Source: Amycolatopsis orientalis DSM 40040 = KCTC 9412
Lineage (GTDB): Bacteria > Actinomycetota > Actinomycetes > Mycobacteriales > Pseudonocardiaceae
Assembly (NCBI RefSeq): GCF_000478275.1
Contig: NZ_ASJB01000045.1
Span: forward strand, 62,001-126,000
Direction of reading: 5' to 3'
DNA length: 64,000 nucleotides
Made by a program: the position numbers and the translations under genes. Positions 33,092 to 40,612 of this stretch are shown here, one piece after another (within the stretch, counting starts at the first letter, position 1; the number at the start of each line of letters is the position of its first letter). A model generated the notes under the pieces. The model searched no databases. It was not told the DNA's origin and was given only the letters and a program-made list of their open reading frames with translations.

Positions 33092-34513
33092 TCAGCTACG
33101 CGCGTGCGCGTCCAGGATGTGCGCGACCGCCTCGGTGACCCGCTGCGCGAAGTCGATGTTCAACCACTCGTCCGGCACGTGGATGTTCGAGTCCGGGCCG
33201 CAGGCGCCGGTGACCACGAACTGCGCGGCCGGGTACTTCTCGCCGAGCAGGCCCATGAACGGGATCGACCCGCCCATGCCGTAGCTCTTGTGCGGCGCGC
33301 CGAAGACCTCGCCGCTCACGCGGTGCAGGGCCTCGTCGAGCCACGGCGCGGTGTCCGGCGCGTTCCAGCCGTTCTCGGCCTGGAAGTCGCCGAGTTCGAC
33401 CGAAGCGTCATACGGCACGTCGGTGGTGAGGACGCGGCGGACCGCCTCCATCGCGGCCTTCGCGTCGGCCGTCGGCGGAAGCCGGAAGCTCAGCGTGAGC
33501 GTGGTGCTGTCGCGCAGCACGTTGCCCGCGTCGGCAGGGAGCGGGAAGCCCTCCGCGCCGATCACCGAAAGCGTCGGCCGCCACGAGTTGTTGAGCAGCA
33601 GTTCGAGGTCGTCGTCGGACACCGTCCGGCCGACCACCGGGAAGAGCGTCTTCGCCGCGCCGGGCGCGATCTCGACGACGCCGCGAGCCTCGTCGACGCG
33701 GTTCTCCGGGATGTCGACGCTCAGTTCGGCGAGCTTGATCTCGCCGGTCTCCGCGTTCTCGATCCGGTCGAGCAGAACGCGCAGCACGCGGAACGAACTC
33801 GCCACGATGCCGCTGGCCATGCCGGAGTGCTGTGCCGATTCGAGCACCCGGACGGTGACGTTGACGTGCAGCATCCCGCGCAGGCTGGTGGTCAGCCACA
33901 GGCGCTCGTAGTCCGTGCCGCCCGCGTCGAGGCAGACGACCAGCGAGACAGCGCCGAGCCGCTCCTTCAGGTGCTCGACGTACGCCGGCAGATCCGGGCT
34001 ACCGGACTCTTCACCGGTTTCGAGCAGCACGACCGCGCGGGAGTGCTCGCCACCGGCGGCGCGCACGGCCTCGATCGCCGTCGTCGCCGCGTAGCCGGAG
34101 TAACCATCGTCGACGGCGCCGCGGCCGTACAGCCTGCCGTCACGGATCACCGGCGTCCACGGGTCGAGCCCCTCGGACCAGCCGCCGACCGGGGGCTGCT
34201 TGTCGAGGTGCCCGTACATCAGCACGGTGCCCTTGTCGGCCGCTTCGGACGTCGCCGGGATGTCGACGACCAGCAGCGGGCTGCGGCCTTCGAGTTCCAC
34301 GACCTCGAGCGTCGCGCCGGGGATCTCCCGGGCGGCGATCCAGGCACGGACGTGCTCGACGGCGGCGGCCAGATGACCGCTCTTCGCCCACTCGGAGTCG
34401 AAGGCCGGCGACAAGGCGGGGATCGCCACCAGGCCGGACAGGCTGGGAAGGACGTCGTGCGCCCAGTTCGAAACCACGGTTTCGCGTACGGATTTCTGCT
34501 CCACGTCCGCCAT
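33092..34513 (-). CDS. M20 family metallopeptidase (dipeptidase-like)
   Basis: 473 residues. Zinc ligands and catalytic residues are visible in order: His102 and Asp104 in YGHLDKQPP, Asp135 in GRGAVDDGYSG, and Glu168-Glu169 in LLETGEESGSPD. ASGIVASSFRVLRVLLDR and the lid segment LSFRLPPTADAKAAME belong to the dimerisation domain. SYGMGGSIPFMGLL and CGPDSNIHVPDEWLNI are the C-terminal ligand motifs. It resembles M20 dipeptidases such as carnosinase-type enzymes rather than ArgE/DapE. No signal peptide; monocistronic. Confidence 0.9.
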   Translation of the reverse strand: MADVEQKSVRETVVSNWAHDVLPSLSGLVAIPALSPAFDSEWAKSGHLAAAVEHVRAWIAAREIPGATLEVVELEGRSPLLVVDIPATSEAADKGTVLMYGHLDKQPPVGGWSEGLDPWTPVIRDGRLYGRGAVDDGYSGYAATTAIEAVRAAGGEHSRAVVLLETGEESGSPDLPAYVEHLKERLGAVSLVVCLDAGGTDYERLWLTTSLRGMLHVNVTVRVLESAQHSGMASGIVASSFRVLRVLLDRIENAETGEIKLAELSVDIPENRVDEARGVVEIAPGAAKTLFPVVGRTVSDDDLELLLNNSWRPTLSVIGAEGFPLPADAGNVLRDSTTLTLSFRLPPTADAKAAMEAVRRVLTTDVPYDASVELGDFQAENGWNAPDTAPWLDEALHRVSGEVFGAPHKSYGMGGSIPFMGLLGEKYPAAQFVVTGACGPDSNIHVPDEWLNIDFAQRVTEAVAHILDAHARS

Positions 34514-34877
34514 CCTGCCACGGGCAAGGGAGCGTGTGATGGGTCACAATGGCGGGCACGCATCGTCATCGATCAAGGTGGGCGCTACACCCGTCGGTGC
34601 GCGCCGTCCGCTGGTCGGCCCGCGGGTGAATCACCTACTTTCGGCGGCCCCACACTCGGGCTTCCTAGCATTTTCCCTGATCAGACACCCTTTCTCAGCA
34701 ACAAATCAGCAACCGCCACTGACCAAACCGGCGTCCGGCATGCCAGGATGTGCGCACGAACCGTCAACGCCGATGGTGACCCAGCGCTTCAGATCCGACG
34801 CGCTGGTCCCCGCCGGCGCAGTCACTGTGGCCGCCACAAGTGGCCGCCAGAGGCGCCGACATCAAGGAGAACAGCGC
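34514..34877 (+). other. 364-base stretch without a gene, upstream of the 2-oxoacid dehydrogenase operon
   Basis: It should hold the promoters of the divergent peptidase and dehydrogenase genes. I see no convincing sigma-70 hexamers. The only repeated word is GTGGCCGCCA at 34827-34836 and 34840-34849, a 13-base period close to the operon start, which might be a regulator site. An open frame in this stretch is continuous with the E1alpha gene but lacks coding character and has no ribosome site. Confidence 0.5.
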
Positions 34878-36083
34878 ATGCCGTCCGAACACTGGACGCA
34901 CCCGGAGCCTGGAGACGGCCCCGCCGCGGTAGCGGCCCAACCGTCCCCCGAACAGGTGATCGCCGGTTTGCGAGCAACGAGCGAAGGTGGCGCTGAGCTG
35001 ACTCAGCTGCTCACCCCCGAAGGCGAACGGGTCTCCTCGCCGCGATTCGACCGGTACGTCGACGACATCGACGCGGAAGCCCTCAAGAGCCTCTATCGCG
35101 ACATGGTCCTGGTCCGCCGCGCGGACCGCGAGGCCAACGCGATGCAGCGCCAGGGCCAGCTCGGCATCTGGGTCCCGCTGCTCGGCCAGGAAGCCGCGCA
35201 GATCGGCTCCGGCCGTGCGCTGCAGAAACGGGACATGGCGTTCCCCAGCTACCGCGAGCACGGTGTCGCGTACGCCCGCGGCGTCGACCTCAAAGAGGTG
35301 CTCGGCATCTTCCGCTGCACCGACCACAGCGGCTGGGACTACAAGGCCCACGGCTTCCACCCCTACACCATCGTGATCGGCAACCAGGTGCTCAACGCCG
35401 CCGGTTACGCGATGGGCCAGAAGTTCGAAGGCAAGGTCGGCGACGACAACGGCGAAGCCACCATCTGCTACTTCGGTGACGGAGCGACTTCGCAGGGCGA
35501 CGTGCACGAAGGCTTCGTCTGGGCCGCCGTCTACGACGCGCCGCTCGTGTTCTTCTGCCAGAACAACCAGTGGGCGATCTCGGAGCCCACCGAACGCCAG
35601 TCGCGGCTGCCGCTCTACCAGCGCGCCCGCGGTTACGGCTTCCCCGGCATCCGCGTGGACGGCAACGACGTCCTCGCCTGCCTCGCGGTCTCCCGCTGGG
35701 CGCTGGAGGAATGCCGTCACGGCAACGGCCCTGTGCTGATCGAGGCGTTCACCTACCGGATGGACGCGCACACCACCACCGACGACCCCACCCGCTACCG
35801 GCTCTCCGACGAGCTGGAGGAGTGGAAGCTGAAGGACCCGATCGAGCGCGTCCGGGCGTACCTCGCCCGCGGTGGCGGCGCCGACCAGGCGTTCTTCGAC
35901 CAGGTGCAGGCCGATTCGGACGCGTTCGCGGCCGAGCTGCGCGAGTACTGCTTCAACATGCCCGAACCGCCACCCGAGCGGATCTTCAAGAACGTCTACG
36001 CCGAGTCCACGCCGATGCTGGACGCGCAGCGCGAACAGTATCTGTCCTATTTGGATGGTTTCGTCGGGGCGGGTGAGCACTGA
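34878..36083 (+). CDS. 2-oxoacid dehydrogenase E1 component, alpha subunit (pyruvate or branched-chain type)
   Basis: 401 residues. The thiamine-diphosphate motif runs from about 200 to 230, GDGATSQGDVHEG then FFCQNNQWAISEP. FPSYREHGVAYARGVD and YRMDAHTTTDDPTRYR, the phosphorylation-loop-like segment, are typical. It decarboxylates the oxoacid and transfers the acyl group to lipoyl-E2. ATG 34878 has AAGGAGA upstream. Sequence alone does not settle pyruvate versus branched-chain oxoacids. E1beta starts two bases after the stop. Confidence 0.92.
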   Translation: MPSEHWTHPEPGDGPAAVAAQPSPEQVIAGLRATSEGGAELTQLLTPEGERVSSPRFDRYVDDIDAEALKSLYRDMVLVRRADREANAMQRQGQLGIWVPLLGQEAAQIGSGRALQKRDMAFPSYREHGVAYARGVDLKEVLGIFRCTDHSGWDYKAHGFHPYTIVIGNQVLNAAGYAMGQKFEGKVGDDNGEATICYFGDGATSQGDVHEGFVWAAVYDAPLVFFCQNNQWAISEPTERQSRLPLYQRARGYGFPGIRVDGNDVLACLAVSRWALEECRHGNGPVLIEAFTYRMDAHTTTDDPTRYRLSDELEEWKLKDPIERVRAYLARGGGADQAFFDQVQADSDAFAAELREYCFNMPEPPPERIFKNVYAESTPMLDAQREQYLSYLDGFVGAGEH

Positions 36084-36084
36084 A

Positions 36085-37077
36085 ATGAGCGACCTCCAGA
36101 AACTCACCATCGGCAAGGCGATCAACCTCGGCCTCCGGCGCGCGATGGAAGAGGACCCCAAGGTCCTGATCATGGGTGAGGACGTCGGCAAGCTCGGCGG
36201 CGTCTTCCGCATCACCGACGGCCTGCAGAAGGACTTCGGCGAGCAGCGCGTGCTGGACACGCCGCTCGCCGAGTCGGGCATCATCGGTACCGCGGTCGGC
36301 CTGGCCGTCCGCGGTTTCCGCCCGGTGTGCGAGATCCAGTTCGAGGGCTTCATCTTCCCCGGCTTCGACCAGATCGTGAGCCAGGTGGCGAAGCTGCACT
36401 ACCGGACACAGGGCAAGGTCAAGATGCCCATCGTGATCCGGGTGCCGTTCGGCGGCGGCATCGGCGCGGTCGAGCACCACTCGGAGTCGCCGGAGTCGCT
36501 GTTCTCGCACATCCCCGGCCTCAAGGTCGTCTCGTGCTCGAACGCCGTCGACGCCTACTGGATGATCCAGCAGGCCATCAAATCCGACGACCCGATCCTG
36601 TTCTTCGAGCCGAAGAAGCTGTACCACTCCGGCGCGATGAAGGCGGAGGTCGACACGGAGGGCACACCGGACGCGCTGTTCAAGTCCCGCGTCGTCCGCG
36701 AAGGCACGACGGCCACCGTCGTCGCGTACGGCCCTTCGGTGAAGGTCGCGCTCGACGCGGCCACCGCCGCCGAGGACGAGGGCAAATCGCTCGAGGTCAT
36801 CGACCTGCGGACGCTGTCCCCGCTGGACCTGGACCCGGTGTTCGAGTCGGTGTGCAAGACCGGACGGCTCATCGCGCTGAGCGAGGCGCCGTCGGAGACG
36901 TCACTGACCTCGGAGATCGCCGCACGCGTGCAGCAGGAATGCTTCTACTCACTCGAAGCCCCCGTGCTGCGGGTGACCGGATTCGACACGCCGTACCCGC
37001 CTGCCAAGCTCGAGGAGCATTACCTCCCCGACCTGGACCGGGTGCTGCACACCGTCGACCGCTCACTCGCCTGGTAA
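36085..37077 (+). CDS. 2-oxoacid dehydrogenase E1 component, beta subunit
   Basis: 330 residues, transketolase pyrimidine-binding and C-terminal domains. LIMGEDVGKLGGVFRITDGL carries the Glu that activates thiamine diphosphate, PLAESGIIGTAVGLA and EIQFEGFIFPGFDQI line the channel, RVPFGGGIGAVEHHSES is the active-site His loop, and VIDLRTLSPLDLDPV begins the last domain. It forms an alpha2-beta2 tetramer with the upstream gene product. The start overlaps the E1alpha end region, consistent with coupled translation. Confidence 0.92.
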   Translation: MSDLQKLTIGKAINLGLRRAMEEDPKVLIMGEDVGKLGGVFRITDGLQKDFGEQRVLDTPLAESGIIGTAVGLAVRGFRPVCEIQFEGFIFPGFDQIVSQVAKLHYRTQGKVKMPIVIRVPFGGGIGAVEHHSESPESLFSHIPGLKVVSCSNAVDAYWMIQQAIKSDDPILFFEPKKLYHSGAMKAEVDTEGTPDALFKSRVVREGTTATVVAYGPSVKVALDAATAAEDEGKSLEVIDLRTLSPLDLDPVFESVCKTGRLIALSEAPSETSLTSEIAARVQQECFYSLEAPVLRVTGFDTPYPPAKLEEHYLPDLDRVLHTVDRSLAW

Positions 37078-37093
37078 GGGGGACGTCTCCGAA

Positions 37094-38428
37094 ATGCCCG
37101 AATACAAACACTTCCCCCTGGCCGACACGGCGGAGGGGCTGACCGAGGCCGACATCATCGCCTGGCAGGTCAAACCGGGTGACACCGTGACGGTGAACCA
37201 GATCGTGGTCGAGGTCGAGACCGCGAAGGCCGCCGTCGAACTGCCCATCCCGTGGGCGGGCGTGGTCACCGAACTGCTCGTCGAACCGGGTCAGACGGTG
37301 GAGGTCGGCGCGCCGATCCTCACCATCGACGTCGACCCCGACGGCAAAGCGGCTCCGGCGGCTGCCCCCTCGAAGGAAGAGGAACCGGCCGAGGAGGAGA
37401 TGAAGCCGCTGGTCGGCTACGGCTCCAAGGCGGTCGTCACGCACCGCCGGGCCCGGAAGGGCGCGGCACCCGCCGCCGCCCCGACTGCCCCGGCCGCTCC
37501 GGCGGCGGCGGCTCCGGCACCCGCTCCCGCCAAGCCCAAGGGCGGGTACGTGCCGCTGGCGAAACCGCCGGTGCGCAAGCTCGCCAAGGACCTCGGCGTC
37601 GACCTGCACGCGCTCACCGGCACCGCCGACGGCGGCGTGATCACCAGGGACGACGTCCAGGCCGCCGCCAACGGTTCGGCGACGGCCGCCCCTGTCCAGT
37701 CCGTTGTGGACAGTGGCTACGACCCCGCGACGCGGGAACGCCGGGTGCCGGTCAAGGGTGTCCGCAAGGCCACCGCGGCCGCGATGGTGCAGAGCGCCTA
37801 CACCGCCCCGCATGTCACGGAGTTCCTCACCGTCGACGTCACGCCGATGATGGAATTCCGGGAGAAGCTCAAGAAGTCGCGGGAGTTCGCCGGGGTCAAG
37901 GTCACCCCGCTGACGTTCGCGGCGAAGGCCGTCTGCCTGGCGGCCAAGCGCACTCCGGACGTCAACGCGGTGTGGGACGAGGCGGCACAGGAGATCGTCT
38001 ACAAGGACTACGTCCACCTCGGGATCGCCGCGGCCACCCCGCGCGGGCTCGTCGTGCCCAAGGTCCGTGACGCGGACTCGATGTCGCTGAAGGAACTCGC
38101 GATCGCGCTCACCGAGCTGACGGACGTCGCCCGCGAGGGCAAGACGACCCCGGCGGCCATGCTCGGCGGGACGATCACCATCACCAACGTCGGCGTCTTC
38201 GGCGTCGACACCGGTACGCCGATCATCAACCCCGGCGAGTCCGCGATCCTGTGCCTCGGCGCGATCAAGGACACCCCGTGGGTGGTCGACGGCGAGATCA
38301 AGGTGCGCAAGGTGCTCCAGCTTTCGCTGAGCTTCGACCACCGCGTGGTCGACGGGCAGCAGGGTTCGGAGTTCCTGGCCGACGTCGGCGCGCTGCTGGC
38401 CGACCCGGCGGTCGCGATCACCTACTGA
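37094..38428 (+). CDS. 2-oxoacid dehydrogenase E2 component (dihydrolipoamide acyltransferase)
   Basis: 444 residues. One lipoyl domain (1-80) with the modified Lys45 in VETAKAAVE is followed by an Ala/Pro linker and a peripheral-subunit-binding domain (PPVRKLAKDLGVDLHALTG, about 155-185). After a second linker comes the catalytic domain with His416 in SFDHRVVDG. It accepts the acyl group from E1 and passes it to CoA. No E3 gene is adjacent, so a shared dihydrolipoamide dehydrogenase must come from elsewhere. The operon ends in a perfect 22-bp hairpin. Confidence 0.92.
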   Translation: MPEYKHFPLADTAEGLTEADIIAWQVKPGDTVTVNQIVVEVETAKAAVELPIPWAGVVTELLVEPGQTVEVGAPILTIDVDPDGKAAPAAAPSKEEEPAEEEMKPLVGYGSKAVVTHRRARKGAAPAAAPTAPAAPAAAAPAPAPAKPKGGYVPLAKPPVRKLAKDLGVDLHALTGTADGGVITRDDVQAAANGSATAAPVQSVVDSGYDPATRERRVPVKGVRKATAAAMVQSAYTAPHVTEFLTVDVTPMMEFREKLKKSREFAGVKVTPLTFAAKAVCLAAKRTPDVNAVWDEAAQEIVYKDYVHLGIAAATPRGLVVPKVRDADSMSLKELAIALTELTDVAREGKTTPAAMLGGTITITNVGVFGVDTGTPIINPGESAILCLGAIKDTPWVVDGEIKVRKVLQLSLSFDHRVVDGQQGSEFLADVGALLADPAVAITY

Positions 38429-38431
38429 CCG

Positions 38432-38477
38432 CTCGTGAGTGGTAATGACGGTTAGAACCGTCATTACCACTCACGAG
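38432..38477. terminator. Perfect 22-bp hairpin between convergent genes
   Basis: The arms 38432-38453 and 38456-38477 are perfectly complementary (core GAGTGGTAATGACGGTT) with only AG between them, leaving almost no loop. It starts four bases after the E2 stop and ends three bases before the end of the convergent deacetylase gene. It could extrude as a cruciform and work in both directions. Confidence 0.75.
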
Positions 38478-38479
38478 AC

Positions 38480-39271
38480 TCAGCCGAGGAAGTCGGCCAG
38501 CGGTACGGGTGTGAGGCCGTCCTTCTTGGCCTGCTCCAGGAACGCGGTGTAGTCCTGGGGGAACGTCTTGCGGAAGTGCATCAGCACGATGTCCCCCGGA
38601 CGCAGCTTGTCACCGACCTGGAACTGCACATGTCCGTCGTTGACCGCCGCGGACCACAGCACCGCGACCCGCATCCCGCACGCGGAGGCCGCGCGCAGCG
38701 TGTTCGCGTCGTAGTTGCCGAACGGCGGGCGGAACAGCACCGGCCGCATCCCGAACTCGGCCTGGAAGTCGTCCGCGTCGTCGCAGATCTCCTTGCGCTG
38801 GAACTCGAACGGCTTGCCCTTGAGGTTCGGGTGGTTCACGGTGTGGTCGCCGAGCGTCGCGCCGGCCGCGTCGAGGATGGCCTTGAAGTAGGCCTCGTGC
38901 CCCTTCACGTACTTCTGGTTCAGGAACAGCACCGGATGGGTGCCGGACTCCTTGATGAGCCGCAGCGCTTCCGGATCCTTGACCGCGCCGTCGTCCATCG
39001 TGATGAACACGAAGGGCTTGTCGGTGGCGATGCGCCGGACGACCTGGACGGCGCCGTCCACCGGTGGCGGCGCTTTCTGCTGGATCGTCCCGAACGGGTA
39101 AGGCGCGGTGAAAGCCGGACCAGGGGCGGCGCCCGGGGCCGGGTTCGGCTGATCGGGTTCGTCAGGCCGGGCCTCCGGACTCGGTGACGAACACGCCACC
39201 ACGGCGAGCACCACCGCCGCCAAGCCGACCGTCACCCGCCAGTGTCGCTTCGTCATGGCACCGCCACGCAT
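38480..39271 (-). CDS. Polysaccharide deacetylase lipoprotein (NodB domain)
   Basis: About 263 residues. A signal ending AVVACSS predicts a lipoprotein, followed by a Pro/Glu-rich linker. The carbohydrate-esterase-4 motifs are present: FITMDDGAVKD (catalytic base and metal Asp), LGDHTVNHPN (two metal His), FRPPFGNYD and the late VGDKLRPGDIVLMHF. It should remove N-acetyl groups from a cell-surface polysaccharide or peptidoglycan. ATG 39271 or ATG 39256 (MTKRHW) are both possible starts. Confidence 0.88.
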   Translation of the reverse strand: MRGGAMTKRHWRVTVGLAAVVLAVVACSSPSPEARPDEPDQPNPAPGAAPGPAFTAPYPFGTIQQKAPPPVDGAVQVVRRIATDKPFVFITMDDGAVKDPEALRLIKESGTHPVLFLNQKYVKGHEAYFKAILDAAGATLGDHTVNHPNLKGKPFEFQRKEICDDADDFQAEFGMRPVLFRPPFGNYDANTLRAASACGMRVAVLWSAAVNDGHVQFQVGDKLRPGDIVLMHFRKTFPQDYTAFLEQAKKDGLTPVPLADFLG

Positions 39272-39439
39272 TCCGCACCCCCGTCCTTCTCCGTAGTCAT
39301 GGAGCAAGCAATCGTTTACACGATTGAGTGACGAGGCAGACGGGTGCTACGTTGCGTGATCTCCAGGAAAATGTGACCCAACGCACTCGGCAGTCAGGGC
39401 GCGATCTCCCGCATCTTCAAGGAAAAGTAAAGCACAGGA

Positions 39440-39474
39440 AAGCGGCATCGCGAATACAGAATGCGATGCCGCTT
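39440..39474 (-). terminator. Terminator after the small secreted protein gene
   Basis: AAGCGGCATCGC and GCGATGCCGCTT form a perfect 12-bp stem with an 11-base loop, 48 bases past the stop of the minus-strand gene. The surrounding 39272-39521 gap is AT-richer than the rest of the window and shows no other gene. Confidence 0.75.
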
Positions 39475-39521
39475 CCTTTTCACGAATTTGAATTCACCGA
39501 ACAGCGAATCCTGTCGATCGA

Positions 39522-39854
39522 CTAATCGGCCACGACGCGCGCGTCCACGACATGGCAGCCATTCGGTTCACCACGAACAGTGGACTCCGGACCGAGGAAT
39601 CCTTGCTCCTTGTAAACACGAGGTCCGTCAATGGTCCTCGAGTAGGGCCAATGCGCCGAGTTGCAGGTGACATTGACGTGGTAGTAACCGAATCCCTGCT
39701 CGCAGACCGCCCAGCCCGCGTTCAGGTCGTTATTGACCCCGGCCCGACAACTCCATACCTCGGCAAATGCGGGCGAGGCATTCATTACTACTGCAGATGA
39801 TGCGACGACCAACGTCGTCGCAGCACCGATGAGCACGCGCTTGAGCGGCCTCAT
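39522..39854 (-). CDS. Small secreted protein of unknown function
   Basis: 110 residues with a clear Sec signal (MRPLKRVLIGAATTLVV, cleavage probably after SPAFA). The mature part of about 78 residues has four Cys (WSCRAG, WAVCEQG, VTCNSA, NGCHVV), allowing two disulfides, and several aromatic residues (GYYHVNV, AHWPYSR). I recognise no family. It resembles small extracellular proteins of actinomycetes in size only. Its base composition is lower in GC than its neighbours, hinting at acquisition. GGGAAGGAG precedes the ATG. Confidence 0.75.
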   Translation of the reverse strand: MRPLKRVLIGAATTLVVASSAVVMNASPAFAEVWSCRAGVNNDLNAGWAVCEQGFGYYHVNVTCNSAHWPYSRTIDGPRVYKEQGFLGPESTVRGEPNGCHVVDARVVAD

Positions 39855-39970
39855 TGATAACTCCTTCCCCAGTACGAAATGGACTGTAGCGCATTCGGAC
39901 CAGGCGTACCAGACGGCTTTTCGATTCCGCTTATCGACAGGAAGTCGCGCACGACACGACCTTTAACCAC

Positions 39971-39993
39971 TTGACGGAGTGAGCGCTCACTCC
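39971..39993 (+). promoter_or_regulatory. TetR operator in the promoter of the TetR/ABC operon
   Basis: GGAGTGAGCGCTCACTCC (39976-39993) is a perfect 18-bp palindrome directly after TTGACG (39971-39976), a consensus -35. The start codon is at 40007, so the transcript is nearly leaderless and the repressor would sit between -35 and -10. Confidence 0.75.
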
Positions 39994-40006
39994 GCAGACT
40001 GGTCAC

Positions 40007-40612
40007 ATGACTGAAACCACCGCCCGGCGGAGAGCGCCGGGGATGAGCGCCGACGAGAGGCGCCGCATGATCGTCCAGTCCGTGCTGCCGTTGCTGGTGG
40101 AGCACGGAGCCGGTGTCACGTCGGCCCAGATCGCCCGTGCCGCCGGGATCGGCGAGGGCACGGTCTTCCGCGTGTTCAAGGACAAGGACGAACTCTTCGC
40201 CACTTGCTTCGCCGAAGCACTGAAGCCCGACCAGGTGCTCGACGCGATCGCGGTCATCGACCTCGATCAGCCGCTGGAAGACAGGCTCGTCGAGGCGGCC
40301 GACGCACTCAGCGCGCACCTCCAGCGGATGGGCGCGCTGATGGCCGCGATGCACGGTTCCGGCAACCGCCCGGCCCGCCGCGAACCCGCGGGCAAGGATC
40401 GACGGCGGGAATCGATGGGCGTGATGCGGGACGCCATGGCCGAACTGTTCGAACCGGAGCGGAAACGCCTTCGGCTGCCGTCGGCGCAGCTGGCGGCGCT
40501 CTTCCTGTCGTTGCTGTTCAGCGGCCGGATGCGGTTCGACGATAACGGCGACGAACCGACCACGATGGAACTCGTCGACGTCTTCCTCAACGGCGCCGTG
40601 GTGGCCGCGTGA
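40007..40612 (+). CDS. TetR family transcriptional regulator (exporter-linked)
   Basis: 201 residues. The helix-turn-helix is VTSAQIARAAGIGEGTVFRVFKDKDELF (about 37-64), and the C-terminal helices form the ligand pocket and dimer face. It overlaps the downstream ABC exporter by four bases (GTGA) and has a perfect palindrome in its promoter. It therefore very probably represses its own operon until the exporter's substrate, or a similar compound, binds. Confidence 0.9.
   Translation: MTETTARRRAPGMSADERRRMIVQSVLPLLVEHGAGVTSAQIARAAGIGEGTVFRVFKDKDELFATCFAEALKPDQVLDAIAVIDLDQPLEDRLVEAADALSAHLQRMGALMAAMHGSGNRPARREPAGKDRRRESMGVMRDAMAELFEPERKRLRLPSAQLAALFLSLLFSGRMRFDDNGDEPTTMELVDVFLNGAVVAA

Noticed and set aside
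39328..39525. A 65-codon plus-strand frame in the lower-GC island.
   Set aside because: It runs through the terminator of the minus-strand secreted-protein gene and has no ribosome site or coding character.
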